A stretch of DNA of 64,000 nt from Clostridiales bacterium (GTDB lineage: Bacteria > Bacillota > Clostridia > Oscillospirales > Oscillospiraceae). Location of the stretch: the NCBI GenBank assembly GCA_029265975.1, contig JAJUGN010000002.1:24089-88088 (forward strand), written 5' to 3'. The stretch's first letter is position 1. Each line of letters starts with the position of its first letter. Shown here in pieces: positions 8,706 to 19,199 of the stretch. The position numbers were made by a program, and so were the translations under genes. Under the pieces are notes generated by a model that saw only the letters and a list, made by a program, of their open reading frames with translations, did not search any database and was not told the DNA's origin.

Positions 8706-10334
8706 ATGAAGAAGCTCAAACGCGCCATTTCCGTCCTGCTCGCTCTGGCAATGATAGCTGCAGTTATGACCGGCTGCGGCGGTTCAGGAACGACACCGAC
8801 CCCGGCGAGCACCGCAAAGCCGAGCGCCGCGGCCGCCAAAACCCCGGTATACGGAGGCACGCTCATCGTATCCCAGTCGACCCAGCAGTTTGAAGACAAT
8901 CTCTATCCCCCGACGGCAGCTAACGCCGACGTGCTCCAGAACGCCCGCCCCTGTCTGGAACCGCTTTTGAAGATAGCCTCGGACGGCACGCTGATACCCT
9001 TCCTGGTAAAGGAGTATAAAATCGAAAACAACGGTCAGAAGTACACTTTGATTCTGCAGCAGGGCGTCAAGTTCCATGACGGCACCGACTTCAACGCTGA
9101 AGCTGTAAAGTGGAACATCGAGCAGACACAGGCTGGAAAAATCCAGACCGTATTCAACACGGTAAAAAGCATAGATATTATTGATAACTACACGCTGGTT
9201 CTCAATATGGCCTCTCCGGATCTGTTCCTGCTCCAGACCCTCGCGACCTCGCTTCCCGTATTTATGGTTTCCCCCACAGCCGTTAAGACAAACGGCGCCG
9301 AGTGGGCCAAGACGCATCCGGTAGGAACCGGTCCGTTCAAGCTCCAGAGCTGGGATTACGGCGTGAAAATGGTCTATGTGAAAAACGAGAACTACTGGGG
9401 CAAGGACTCAAACGGCAATAAGCTCCCTTATCTCGACGGCATAACCTTCAAGTTCATCCCTGAGAACGTCACTTCCACAACAGCCTTCAAAAACGGAGAA
9501 ATCGATGTTTTGCGCGCGCTTACATCCAACATGATCACGAGCCTGAAAAGCAGCTCAAAGGTCACGATTTACGATTACGCGTTCCTGCAGCTCAACATCT
9601 GGTATCCCACCCTTGTGTCGGGCTCCAAATTCCAGAACCTGAAGGTTCGTCAGGCAATAAGCTACGCCCTTGACATACCCACGATCATCAAATCTCTCTT
9701 CGGGCCTGAATTCGATTCGACAAACCAGGTTTCATACCCCGGAAGCCCCATGTACAACAAGGACATAGCGGGCTATAAGTACGATCCCCAGAAGGCAAAG
9801 CAGCTGCTTGCGGAGGCGGGCTACCCCAACGGCTTCGACGCAACGATAGTAGCGGAGAATACGCCCGAAAACTCCCTGCTCTGCCAGACCATACAATCCT
9901 ATTTCAAGGCGGTAGGCATCAATCTTACGATAGACCTTGCGGACGCCGCCCGTTTTGCCCAGAGCGTCATGTTCAGCTCCTGGGGCGACCGTCTTGCAGT
10001 CATACCCTTTACATATACTCCGGACGAAATAGGCTCCGCACGCCGCGTGCTCAACCCCGCCACCACGCTTTTCAGGAGCACCGTGGATTTCCCCGAGAAG
10101 TACAAGGGTCTGGTAACCAACCTCTTCGCGGCGACAACAGCGGATGCCGCCAAAAAGGTCTATGCGGATATGAACAAGTTCCTCATCGACGAGGCCTGCC
10201 TGCTCACGCCGATATATGTAAAAAAATATGCGGTCGCGCAGCAGTCCTGGGTCCACGGCTTCGGCAGCGGAGCTGACGGCGAAAAGCAGATCCGCTACTG
10301 GTCTCCCGAAACCGTCTGGAAGGAAAAACGCTAG
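8706..10334 (+). CDS. Peptide/nickel-type ABC transporter substrate-binding lipoprotein
   Basis: Lipobox MTGCGGSG; SBP family 5 features (YPPTAANADVLQNARPCLEPLL..., GTGPFKLQSWDYG). Confidence 0.93.
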   Translation: MKKLKRAISVLLALAMIAAVMTGCGGSGTTPTPASTAKPSAAAAKTPVYGGTLIVSQSTQQFEDNLYPPTAANADVLQNARPCLEPLLKIASDGTLIPFLVKEYKIENNGQKYTLILQQGVKFHDGTDFNAEAVKWNIEQTQAGKIQTVFNTVKSIDIIDNYTLVLNMASPDLFLLQTLATSLPVFMVSPTAVKTNGAEWAKTHPVGTGPFKLQSWDYGVKMVYVKNENYWGKDSNGNKLPYLDGITFKFIPENVTSTTAFKNGEIDVLRALTSNMITSLKSSSKVTIYDYAFLQLNIWYPTLVSGSKFQNLKVRQAISYALDIPTIIKSLFGPEFDSTNQVSYPGSPMYNKDIAGYKYDPQKAKQLLAEAGYPNGFDATIVAENTPENSLLCQTIQSYFKAVGINLTIDLADAARFAQSVMFSSWGDRLAVIPFTYTPDEIGSARRVLNPATTLFRSTVDFPEKYKGLVTNLFAATTADAAKKVYADMNKFLIDEACLLTPIYVKKYAVAQQSWVHGFGSGADGEKQIRYWSPETVWKEKR

Positions 10335-10366
10335 AGCTTATGACGGCGTGACATAACGAAGCTAAA

Positions 10367-10412
10367 AGGGACATGGTTACTGTTTGCCGGCAGGATACCA
10401 TGTTCCCTTTCC
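10367..10412 (+). promoter_or_regulatory. Intercistronic hairpin between the SBP gene and the permease gene
   Basis: Inverted repeat aaagggacatggt...accatgttcccttt. Confidence 0.6.
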
Positions 10413-10440
10413 TAATGGAAGAAAAAGAAAACGAGGTTTG

Positions 10441-11403
10441 ATGATCTTGACTCAATATATCGTAAAAAAGCTGTTTCAGGCGCTGCTCGTCCTTCTGATA
10501 GTTACATTCATTTCCTACCTGATAATGGAGCTTATACCCGGTGACGCCGTCGATTTTCTTCTGGGTCTTGAGGCGACGCCCGAAAAGGCGGCTGCGCTGA
10601 GGGCAAGCCTGAACCTGGACAAGCCTTTTGTCGTGCGCTATTTCATCTGGCTCGGGGGCCTCTTCCGAGGCGATATGGGAACCTCGATTTTCTACAACGA
10701 CAGCGTTGCTAACATCCTTGTGAAGAAGCTGCTGGTCACCTTCCGCATGGGATTCGCCGCGCTTATTATAAGCACGGCGGTCGGGATAAGCCTGGGGGTC
10801 GTTTCCGCCGTAAACCGCGGCGGCTTTTGGGACAACCTTATAAGCTTTTTTGCAAATATCGGCATTTCCATACCCGCCTTCTGGCTCGGAATTCTCTTTA
10901 TCATACTGTTCGCTGTGAAAATGAAGGTCCTGCCCGTGCAGGGCTATACGGAACCCTCCGCCGATTTCTGGATGCATACCAGGCAGATGGTCATGCCGGT
11001 TATCGTCACCGCGGTGGGCGCGCTCTCGTCAATGGTTCGGCAGACGAGATCAGCGGTGCTTGAGACCATAAGCCAGGATTACGTAAGGACGGCAAGGGAA
11101 AAAGGTCTCAGGGAACGGGTCATTCTTATGAAGCATGTTCTGCGCAACGCTTTGATTCCTATACTCACGCTTCTCGGGATGCAGGTCCGCGTCCTGTTCG
11201 GCGGAGTCGTGATAGTCGAGAACATCTTTGCGGTTCCGGGGATGGGCAGGCTTCTCGTCAACAGCGTTTTCAACAGGGACATCACGGTCGTCCAGGGCTG
11301 CATACTCATTATGGGCGTCGTGGTAATAATAGCGAACCTGCTCGTCGACATATCCTACGGGTTTGTCGATCCGAGAATACGCGAAATAAAGGATGTGGCA
11401 TGA
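10441..11403 (+). CDS. DppB/OppB-type ABC permease
   Basis: MILTQYIVKKLFQALLVLLIVTFISYLIMELIPGD...; REKGL EAA-loop region. Confidence 0.92.
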   Translation: MILTQYIVKKLFQALLVLLIVTFISYLIMELIPGDAVDFLLGLEATPEKAAALRASLNLDKPFVVRYFIWLGGLFRGDMGTSIFYNDSVANILVKKLLVTFRMGFAALIISTAVGISLGVVSAVNRGGFWDNLISFFANIGISIPAFWLGILFIILFAVKMKVLPVQGYTEPSADFWMHTRQMVMPVIVTAVGALSSMVRQTRSAVLETISQDYVRTAREKGLRERVILMKHVLRNALIPILTLLGMQVRVLFGGVVIVENIFAVPGMGRLLVNSVFNRDITVVQGCILIMGVVVIIANLLVDISYGFVDPRIREIKDVA

Positions 11404-12245
11404 TGAAAAGAGGCTCTTTTCTGCGCGTTCTTGTTTCGCGCTGGACCGTACTGCTCTCCCTGCTGCTGATCGCCCTCTTCGTTATTGCGGCCGTTTTCGC
11501 CCCCCTCCTTATGCCCTACGACCCCTTCGCAATGGACCTGCCTAACAGGCTTGCGCCGCCCTCACTCAAGCATCTGCTTGGCTGCGACCTTATGGGCAGG
11601 GATATTTTAAGCCGCATTATTTACGGCGCCCGCACGTCGATGATGATTGCCTTCGTTTCCATCATTATCGGCGGGATTGCCGGCATCCTGCTGGGACTCG
11701 TCGCAGGATACTTCGGAGGAATTGCTGACACATTCATAATGCGCCTTACGGACGCAATGATGGCGATACCGCAGATCGTGCTGGCCCTCGGAATAGGAGT
11801 CGCGCTGGGCCGGAGCACGCTCAACCTTATGATAGCCATAGGCGTGTCGTCGGTGCCCGCCTACATCAGAATGATGCGCGGGCAGACTGTCAGCACCAAA
11901 AACCAGATGTATGTGCTCGCAGCCAATGTCATAGGCTGCAGGGACTCGCGCGTAATGTACAGGCATATCCTGCCGAACAGCATTTCCCCTCTTATCGTAA
12001 CCGCAACCATAAACCTGGGCGGCGCCATAATGGCGGAGGCGAGCTTAAGCTACCTCGGCCTCGGAGTGCCGCCCGAGATACCCGCCTGGGGCACGATGGT
12101 GAGCGACGGGTTTCAATACATAGAAACCGCTCCGATGCTCTCCATCATTCCGGGCCTATGCATCATGCTGGTGGTTCTGGCCTTCAACATCTTCGGAGAC
12201 GGCCTTCGCGATATGCTCGATCCCCGCGTCCGCGGAAGTCTGTGA
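11400..12245 (+). CDS. DppC/OppC-type ABC permease
   Basis: LGCDLMGRDILSRIIYGARTSM...SYLGLGVPPEIPAWGTMVSDG; overlaps the previous stop. Confidence 0.93.
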   Translation: MMKRGSFLRVLVSRWTVLLSLLLIALFVIAAVFAPLLMPYDPFAMDLPNRLAPPSLKHLLGCDLMGRDILSRIIYGARTSMMIAFVSIIIGGIAGILLGLVAGYFGGIADTFIMRLTDAMMAIPQIVLALGIGVALGRSTLNLMIAIGVSSVPAYIRMMRGQTVSTKNQMYVLAANVIGCRDSRVMYRHILPNSISPLIVTATINLGGAIMAEASLSYLGLGVPPEIPAWGTMVSDGFQYIETAPMLSIIPGLCIMLVVLAFNIFGDGLRDMLDPRVRGSL

Positions 12246-12257
12246 GGAGGCGCAAGC

Positions 12258-14315
12258 ATGGATAAAACCGTACTGGATGTAAAGAACCTTCGGACCGAAT
12301 TCCGCATGCGCAGATATACTGTATATGCAGTAAACGGCATTTCATACGACATCCATCCGGGCGAAATAGTTGGGGTGGTGGGAGAAAGCGGCTGCGGAAA
12401 ATCCGTTTCTCAAATGAGCACCCTTCGTCTTGTGCCCTCGCCTCCCGCGCATATCGAGGGAAAGGCGGTATACGAGGGAAAGGCGGTATACGAGGGAAAA
12501 GACCTGCTCGAGCCTTCTAACGGAGAGTATCTCCGTTCGGTCCGCGGCGGAAAGATCGCCATGATTTTTCAGGAGCCCATGACTTCGCTGAACCCGGTCA
12601 TGAAGGTCGGAGAGCAGATTTCGGAAGCCATACGTCTGCATATGAAGCTCGGCGCAAGCGAGGCCAGGGCAAGGACCATAGAGCTTATGAAAAAGGTGCG
12701 GATACCGGACGCTGAGGAGCGATATGATAGCTATCCGCATGAATTCTCCGGCGGAATGTGCCAGAGACTGATGATAGCCATGGCGATGAGCTGCGACCCC
12801 GACCTGCTTATAGCCGACGAATCTACCACCGCTCTGGACGTCACAATTCAGGCTCAGATACTCGAAATGCTGCGCGACGTCGTAAGGGAAACGCAGACGG
12901 CGCTGCTCATAGTCACGCATAATCTGGGGATCGTCGCACGCTATGCGGATAAAATTTACGTCATGTACGCCGGAGGCATAGTCGAGTACGGCAGGGCGTC
13001 CGATATTTTTACAGCGCCGTCTCATGCCTATACTATAGGGCTTCTCAATTCCGTGCCGCGGCTTGACGACGATAAGGACCGCATGCTGATGCCTATCGAG
13101 GGCTTCCCGCCGAACCTTCAATCAAGGCCGACGGGCTGCGCCTTCATCGCGAGGTGCGCGCAGAAGCTGCCAGAATGCGAATCGCGCCCAGAATTTCCGC
13201 TCAGGAAGGTTTGGGAGGAACACTATTCCTCGTGCATCAACGACCGTCTGGACCGGAGTCTAAGGAAGAGCGACACCCTTTTCGAGGCGAAAAAGCTTCC
13301 CGACGAAACCCTGCTCGAAATAAGTGGTCTGAGTAAAGAGTTCCCTATAAAAAAAGGCATTTTGTTCAAAAAGACCGTCGGAAATGTCCACGCGCTGAAC
13401 GACGTGAGCCTGCGCATACGCCGCGGAGAGACTCTCGGGCTCGTAGGTGAGAGCGGATGCGGAAAAACGACGCTTGCGAGGAGCATTTTGGGGCTTGTCT
13501 CCCCGACATGCGGAGAAATATTGTATCAGGGAACGGACCTGACGAAGCTCGACAAGAAAAAAACCAGGGAAATGCGCAGAGAGATACAGCTGATTTTTCA
13601 GGACCCCTTCGCCTCGCTGGATCCGAGAATGAGCATCGGCGGCATTATAGGGGAGCCGCTTGTCGTGCATAAGCTTACCTCTGGTAAAACAGAGTATCTG
13701 AAGCGGGTGGAGGAGCTTTTCGTCATGGTAGGCCTCGATCCCAGCCTCAGGGACAGGTCTCCGCACGAGCTTTCGGGCGGACAGCGCCAGCGCGTGGGGA
13801 TAGCAAGGGCCCTGGCGAGCGAGCCGAGCTTTCTCGTCTGCGACGAACCGGTGTCCGCGCTCGACGTTTCGGTACAGGCGCAGATTTTGAACCTGCTGGA
13901 GAGGCTTCAGCGCGAGCTCGGGCTGACTTATCTGTTTATCGCGCACGATTTGTCCGTCGTCAGGCATATAAGCGACACCATCGCGGTTATGTATCTCGGC
14001 AGAATAGTTGAGCAGGGCGACTGGAAAACGCTTTGCGAGAAACCTGTGCACCCCTATACCCGCGCGCTGCTGTCGGCGGTGCCGATACCGGACCCGGAGG
14101 TTGAAAGGACGAGGAATATAGAAGCCGTAAAAGGCGACGTTCCGAGCGTTTCGCGGCTTCCTTCCGGCTGCAGCTTCCATCCGAGATGCCCTTACGCCGA
14201 GGCCGGCTGCGCCGCCGCCGTTCCCGAGCTGCGTGAAATTGAGCCCGGACACTATGTCGCCTGCCCGGTGGCGGAGGCGGCGAGGGCGGCGAATACGGCC
14301 TCAGGAAGCTCTTAA
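12258..14315 (+). CDS. Fused OppD-OppF dual ABC ATPase (685 aa)
   Basis: Two complete Walker A ([16 protein letters not shown]) and signature motifs in one ORF, each half ending in an oligopeptide-transporter C-terminal Cys region. Confidence 0.93.
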   Translation: MDKTVLDVKNLRTEFRMRRYTVYAVNGISYDIHPGEIVGVVGESGCGKSVSQMSTLRLVPSPPAHIEGKAVYEGKAVYEGKDLLEPSNGEYLRSVRGGKIAMIFQEPMTSLNPVMKVGEQISEAIRLHMKLGASEARARTIELMKKVRIPDAEERYDSYPHEFSGGMCQRLMIAMAMSCDPDLLIADESTTALDVTIQAQILEMLRDVVRETQTALLIVTHNLGIVARYADKIYVMYAGGIVEYGRASDIFTAPSHAYTIGLLNSVPRLDDDKDRMLMPIEGFPPNLQSRPTGCAFIARCAQKLPECESRPEFPLRKVWEEHYSSCINDRLDRSLRKSDTLFEAKKLPDETLLEISGLSKEFPIKKGILFKKTVGNVHALNDVSLRIRRGETLGLVGESGCGKTTLARSILGLVSPTCGEILYQGTDLTKLDKKKTREMRREIQLIFQDPFASLDPRMSIGGIIGEPLVVHKLTSGKTEYLKRVEELFVMVGLDPSLRDRSPHELSGGQRQRVGIARALASEPSFLVCDEPVSALDVSVQAQILNLLERLQRELGLTYLFIAHDLSVVRHISDTIAVMYLGRIVEQGDWKTLCEKPVHPYTRALLSAVPIPDPEVERTRNIEAVKGDVPSVSRLPSGCSFHPRCPYAEAGCAAAVPELREIEPGHYVACPVAEAARAANTASGSS

Positions 14316-14390
14316 AAACATAGGAAAAGCTTTGTTCGGGCGCTCGAAAAGGATTGTTCGTTTTTTCCCTTCAGATTTTTAATGAACAAA

Positions 14391-14635
14391 AATAGCCCCG
14401 CCGAAAGGGCGGGGCTACAGCTTGTCAAAGAACTTGTTTACAGCAAAAAAGCTTCGCAGAATTTCCGCCGCGAATGGCGGAAAAAGTCAAATCTGTCATT
14501 TCCGGCGGCGTGTACGTCGGAAATGACACCTCTCATGACGGGCGCGGCAGAGCGGCCGTCATTAAGCCCCCCTTGTCAAAAAAGCCCTTTGGGCTTTTTT
14601 GACAGTCTGATAACCCCGCCCTTTCGGCGGGGCTA
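14391..14635. repeat. Copy B of the 187-bp repeat (14419-14605) between two copies of the local terminator hairpin, the right one loop-inverted
   Basis: Left tagccccgccgaaagggcggggcta (14393-14417), right taaccccgccctttcggcggggcta (14611-14635). Confidence 0.9.
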
Positions 14636-14655
14636 TTTGTGCGGATAATAAAGAA

Positions 14656-15933
14656 TCAGGCGGGATTGTTTGTGTTTTTCGATTTCCTGAATCCGAGTAT
14701 CCTTTTGTTGGTCTTGAAGCAGCGCTTGTGCTTGTCCGGACAGTGCGAGTAGAGGCGATCCGCCAGGGGCTGCCATTTTTCGGCTATGGGTTTTGTCTTG
14801 GCGGCAAGGTCGCGCACATTCTCCGGGGAAGCCAGCTCCGTGGAATGCGCTCCGGAGTTCTCGACTACCTCCACAAGCTTTTCGGGCACGTCGATCAGCG
14901 GGCAGGAGCGAAGCGGGTTGTCCGAAAATGGCTGAGCGTCGCGGAAGGCTCTGAAAAACGCCGAATTCAGGGCGTCTTTCAGGGACACCTCGTGTATGTT
15001 GCTGTCCGAATAGTGGCAAAACGCGCATGGCTCGATGTCGCCTCTGGAATTGATGTGCACGAAGCCGGTGCTAGCCGCCACGCAGCCGGCGGCCATATGT
15101 CCGCTGTTCCAGAAATCTATGATGGTGATATCGTGCTTTTTGTTGTAAGAAAGTATTTTTTTCCTTACATATGCCCTCTGCTCGGGAGTGCAGACAAGGC
15201 TCAAATCCGCATCGTTTCCGACGGGCATATAGGTAAAGAGCCAGCCCATCCAGCAGCCCTTTTCGCGCATAAAATCGAGAAATTCGTCGCTTGCGATTTC
15301 CTTGTAATTCTTCGAATGATAGCATGCCGAAAAGGCGAACGCAATGTCGCGGCTTGCCAGAATGTCCATCGCCCTGATAACACGGCTGTATACGCCTTTT
15401 CCGCGCCTGAAGTCCGTGTTCTCCTCGAAGCCCTCGATGCTGAGAGAAAAGGTTAAATTTGAAAGCTCCGCCACCCTGTCCGCGAAGGCCTCGTCAATAA
15501 GCGTTCCGTTCGTAAACGCGCTGAAGGACATTTTCCTGTGCTTTTCGCAAAGCTTAAGCAGGTCGTCTTTCCTGACGAGCGGTTCTCCGCCGCTGAGAAA
15601 GCAGTAGTTAATATTCAGGGCCTCGGCCTGCTCCAGTATGTTGTCGAGGGTTTCGTATGAAAGGTTGTCCCTTTTGTGATAGCCGGCGGACCAGCAGCCG
15701 ACGCACTGAAGGTTGCAGCTACTAGTCGGGTCCAGAAGAAGACAGCGCGGCACAAAGCACTTGTTGCGGATTCCGGACCAGACCTGGTCTAAAAGCTTGA
15801 AATTGTCCGTCGCAATAAGGGACAGAATATCGGTGGAATTGAAGAATTTCGATACCACGCTTAAAAAATACTTATGATGCGGAAATGGAGGCACGCTTAC
15901 CTTTTTCCCGTTGACAGTCATGGATTTTCTCAT
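14656..15933 (-). CDS. Radical SAM protein
   Basis: LLLDPTSSCNLQCVGCWSAGYHKRDNLSYETLDNILEQAEALNINYCFLSGGEPLV. Confidence 0.88.
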   Translation of the reverse strand: MRKSMTVNGKKVSVPPFPHHKYFLSVVSKFFNSTDILSLIATDNFKLLDQVWSGIRNKCFVPRCLLLDPTSSCNLQCVGCWSAGYHKRDNLSYETLDNILEQAEALNINYCFLSGGEPLVRKDDLLKLCEKHRKMSFSAFTNGTLIDEAFADRVAELSNLTFSLSIEGFEENTDFRRGKGVYSRVIRAMDILASRDIAFAFSACYHSKNYKEIASDEFLDFMREKGCWMGWLFTYMPVGNDADLSLVCTPEQRAYVRKKILSYNKKHDITIIDFWNSGHMAAGCVAASTGFVHINSRGDIEPCAFCHYSDSNIHEVSLKDALNSAFFRAFRDAQPFSDNPLRSCPLIDVPEKLVEVVENSGAHSTELASPENVRDLAAKTKPIAEKWQPLADRLYSHCPDKHKRCFKTNKRILGFRKSKNTNNPA

Positions 15934-16844
15934 TTCTTGGGAGTTACCTTGACTTCGGTCGGGACGGTTCCGTCAAAAATGAACTGGCCGTTCTCGACAT
16001 ATGCCTTGTTGACCTGCAGCTTGGGCACGACGGTGTAAAACCTTTCAAGGTAGCCGGAAAAAACCTTGAGGTTCTCCCCGGACTTATACTGATCCGGAAG
16101 GGAAACCGCACCGGCGTTCATCACCTTAGGCACCATTGTGATTTTGTTGTTCGTTACTGAAAAGCTGCCCTCAGTGTAGAGATTTGCCTTATCGGGCAGC
16201 GGAACCGGAATCTTCCCAGCGACGTCGCTGAAAAGCTCCCTTTTCATCTTCGCGATGTCAGCCGTCGAGCTGGTGATGATCGTTCCGTCGGGAGCGAGCT
16301 TGACCTGCGTGTTTTTGAACCACCAGAAGGCAGGCGCAATTTCGTTGAAGAACGCCGATACCTCCACATTGGTCATTTTTATCGTTTTGCGTTCGTATTT
16401 CGAGAATTCCCAGTTGTAATCGTTTATGTTAAGGTCCTTAAGCTTGACAGATGAAGCGTTGCCGGCGTCTTTGTACCCGGTCGCCGTGAGGCTGCCGGAC
16501 AGAATGTCCTTGTTGTCATAAGTGATGCCGTTTCCCAGATCGGCGGTGATGTGAACACCGGTCTTCTGCATGGCAAGGTTATAGTCCTTCTGAGTGTACC
16601 TTACGCCGAGGTCCTTAGGGGGAAACCAGGAGATAGATCCGTAAACGTATGCACCGGCACCGATTATAAGCAACAAAACCGTAAGAACAATCCACCTTGC
16701 TAAATGCCTCTTTTTCTTAGGGGCCGCGGAAAAAGATTCGGACGCTTTGTCTTCGGGCTTTCTTCCGGAGTCAGTCTCTGCGCCGCATTTTTGGCAGTAG
16801 ACGCTTCCGTCGCCGATTTCAGAGCCGCAGTTTTTACAGTACAT
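15930..16844 (-). CDS. Zinc-ribbon membrane-anchored protein
   Basis: MYCKNCGSEIGDGSVYCQKCGAE followed by a TM segment. Confidence 0.75.
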   Translation of the reverse strand: MYCKNCGSEIGDGSVYCQKCGAETDSGRKPEDKASESFSAAPKKKRHLARWIVLTVLLLIIGAGAYVYGSISWFPPKDLGVRYTQKDYNLAMQKTGVHITADLGNGITYDNKDILSGSLTATGYKDAGNASSVKLKDLNINDYNWEFSKYERKTIKMTNVEVSAFFNEIAPAFWWFKNTQVKLAPDGTIITSSTADIAKMKRELFSDVAGKIPVPLPDKANLYTEGSFSVTNNKITMVPKVMNAGAVSLPDQYKSGENLKVFSGYLERFYTVVPKLQVNKAYVENGQFIFDGTVPTEVKVTPKK

Positions 16845-17538
16845 TTTCGTCATCTCCTTTAATGGTTTGATTTCAGCAGGATATAGTGAAAAGGTAACAT
16901 TAATCGACGAAATAATCAACTGTTTTTTATAAATCGACAATTGATATGGCCGGAAAACTTCGGGCATGCCCTTCGAAGCAAAAAGCCCGGTTAATGCGGC
17001 CGCGGCCTGAACAAGCCGCCGGGGCTCAGTGTCGATTATCCCGCAGATAAGCATATGTTTCGAAACAGAGAAAAAACGGATTTTTATTTGAAAAGACGGC
17101 TAAAACCGCCCGGCAGCGATTAAAAAATCCCTTCTTAAAAACAGCCGTTTTGCGGACGCGGAAAATTCTGCCTTTAATCCGATCATCCACCTCTAAAAAG
17201 CATGTCCGTCCGGATAATTTCTAAATATGATAATAATAATAAAAATTTAATATTATATTTTTTACGCGATTTAATTTATATTATAAAATTGTATAACATG
17301 GCAAATAGTCGAGAGGGCTCCCCCTAATTGCAGTTTTCGTATCCCCGTGTTAGCTAAAACGATTTAGTCTTTAAGTTTCTTAAGCTCCCCCGGAAGCTTT
17401 TGAAAAAAGACAGTATTTGGCGCCGGCACCGCCTCTTCGTCTGTTTGTTTTGATAGAATGTTGCCCCAATTATAAACTGAGATTGCGGGAAACATTATTT
17501 TTTTGCATTTCAGAATGACAGAGAGAGGTTAGATACTA

Positions 17539-18945
17539 TTGAACAACGAAAAAAAGCTGTCTACAAAACTAGCTATGGTCGCGGTAGCGGCTCTTGTCCT
17601 GTTTTTGTCCAGAGTGATGCCGCTCCCGTCGGGACTTTCCAGAGAAGGCCTCACCGCCCTTGCAATAATGGTCGCGGGTCTGTGCCTCTGGATTACTGAA
17701 GTGATGAATATGGCCGTCACCACGATTATAATGTGCTGTATGCTCACCTTCCTCAGGGTTATGACGCCGGCCGAGATGTTCAAGGGCTTTGGCGGCAGCG
17801 TGTTCTTCTTTATGGTGGGCACCATGGCCATTACTACCGCCCTGGCTTCCACAACTGTTCCTACGCGCATAGCGGGATTTATACTGAAATATTCAAAAAA
17901 CAGTCCCGTAAAGCTTACTCTGGGCTTTGCCCTCGGAACAGCGGTGCTTTCTTCCGTGATGTCCAATATACCTACCTGCGCCCTTTTCGCCTCCCTTGCG
18001 ATAGCGGTCTTAAAAACCAACGGCAATCCCAAGCCCGGGACGAGCAACCTCGGAAAATGCCTCATGATAGCAATTCCCGCCGGGAGCGTCATAGGCGGTT
18101 TTATGACGCCCGCAGGCAGCCCTACGAATATAATCGCCTACGACCTGCTTGCTTCGATGGGCAGGCCCGTGACTTTCCTTAACTGGATGATAATAGGGTA
18201 TCCCATCGGGATTGCGCTTACAATACTTTTCTGCCTCTGGCTTTGCTTTTTTTACAGGCCTGAGCCGATTACCGAGGAAGCCATGCTCTCCGCGAAAGAC
18301 ATGATATCGGGAAACGGCCCTCTGGAGGCCAGGGAAATAAAATGCCTCTGCGTAATCGCCGTAATGGTGCTGATGTGGGTCGCCAGCACCTGGCTGACGT
18401 TTTTGAACACTACGGTGGTGGCTCTTTTCGGCACCTGTATGCTCATGTTCCCCGGAATCGATGTCATTACCTGGGATCAGTACGTCCGCGACGGGGGCTG
18501 GGAAGGCACTTTCCTCGTAGGAGGTGTCGGGGCGATGGCCGCCGCCGCTCTCTCCACCGGTGCAGCTTCATGGATAATTTCGGTCGTTCTGGGCGGCGCG
18601 TCTTCCTGGTCGCCGTGGGCTATATACCTTGCGGTGTCGCTTCTCATCTGCTGCCTGCACTGGCTCTGCCCTTCCGGTCCCGCGGTCGCCGGGCTCGCCG
18701 TCGCTCCTATCGTGCTCCTGGCCCAGAAAACCGGCGCGTCTGTGACGGCGCTTGCCATGATCACATCCTTCTGGAGCGGCGTGACCTTCCTTTTGCCGAC
18801 AGACGCGGTTCCGATGTTTACATACCAGTTCGGTTACTATTCGATAGGCGATATGGCAAAGCAAGGCTGGGTGCCTTCCCTGGTGTTCGCCGTTATTGTG
18901 GCCTTTGCCATCCCGCTTCTGACGGGCGTCCTCGGTTATGTCTGA
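17539..18945 (+). CDS. DASS/SLC13 family anion (dicarboxylate) transporter
   Basis: LAIMVAGLCLWITEVMNMAVTTIIM...; SNIPTCALFASLAIAV; MTPAGSPTNIIAYDLL. Confidence 0.88.
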   Translation: MNNEKKLSTKLAMVAVAALVLFLSRVMPLPSGLSREGLTALAIMVAGLCLWITEVMNMAVTTIIMCCMLTFLRVMTPAEMFKGFGGSVFFFMVGTMAITTALASTTVPTRIAGFILKYSKNSPVKLTLGFALGTAVLSSVMSNIPTCALFASLAIAVLKTNGNPKPGTSNLGKCLMIAIPAGSVIGGFMTPAGSPTNIIAYDLLASMGRPVTFLNWMIIGYPIGIALTILFCLWLCFFYRPEPITEEAMLSAKDMISGNGPLEAREIKCLCVIAVMVLMWVASTWLTFLNTTVVALFGTCMLMFPGIDVITWDQYVRDGGWEGTFLVGGVGAMAAAALSTGAASWIISVVLGGASSWSPWAIYLAVSLLICCLHWLCPSGPAVAGLAVAPIVLLAQKTGASVTALAMITSFWSGVTFLLPTDAVPMFTYQFGYYSIGDMAKQGWVPSLVFAVIVAFAIPLLTGVLGYV

Positions 18946-18965
18946 AAACGGTTACGGATTTTAAG

Positions 18966-18993
18966 CAAAACGCCGCATCAATGCGGCGTTTTG
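18966..18993 (+). terminator. Intrinsic terminator
   Basis: aaaacgccgcatcaatgcggcgtttt. Confidence 0.8.
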
Positions 18994-19199
18994 ATGTTTT
19001 GCGGTTAATTTCGTGGCCGCCGACCCGAAGCCGTTAGCTTTTTCGTACGGCCGGCGAAATATCAGGAATTAAAGTGCAATCTGTGTTTACAAGGCATAAT
19101 AAATAATGTATTATAGTATCGATAACGAAAGCAGGTTCTTGGCGGAGGCTCCTTCCGGGTATCTGCCGTTTATTATGCGCAGCAAATCCGGATTGCGCA

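Noticed and set aside
14419-14605. 187-bp repeat as a group IIC intron (which insert next to terminators)
   Set aside because: Far too short, no domain V or reverse transcriptase, and group II introns do not create terminator duplications.
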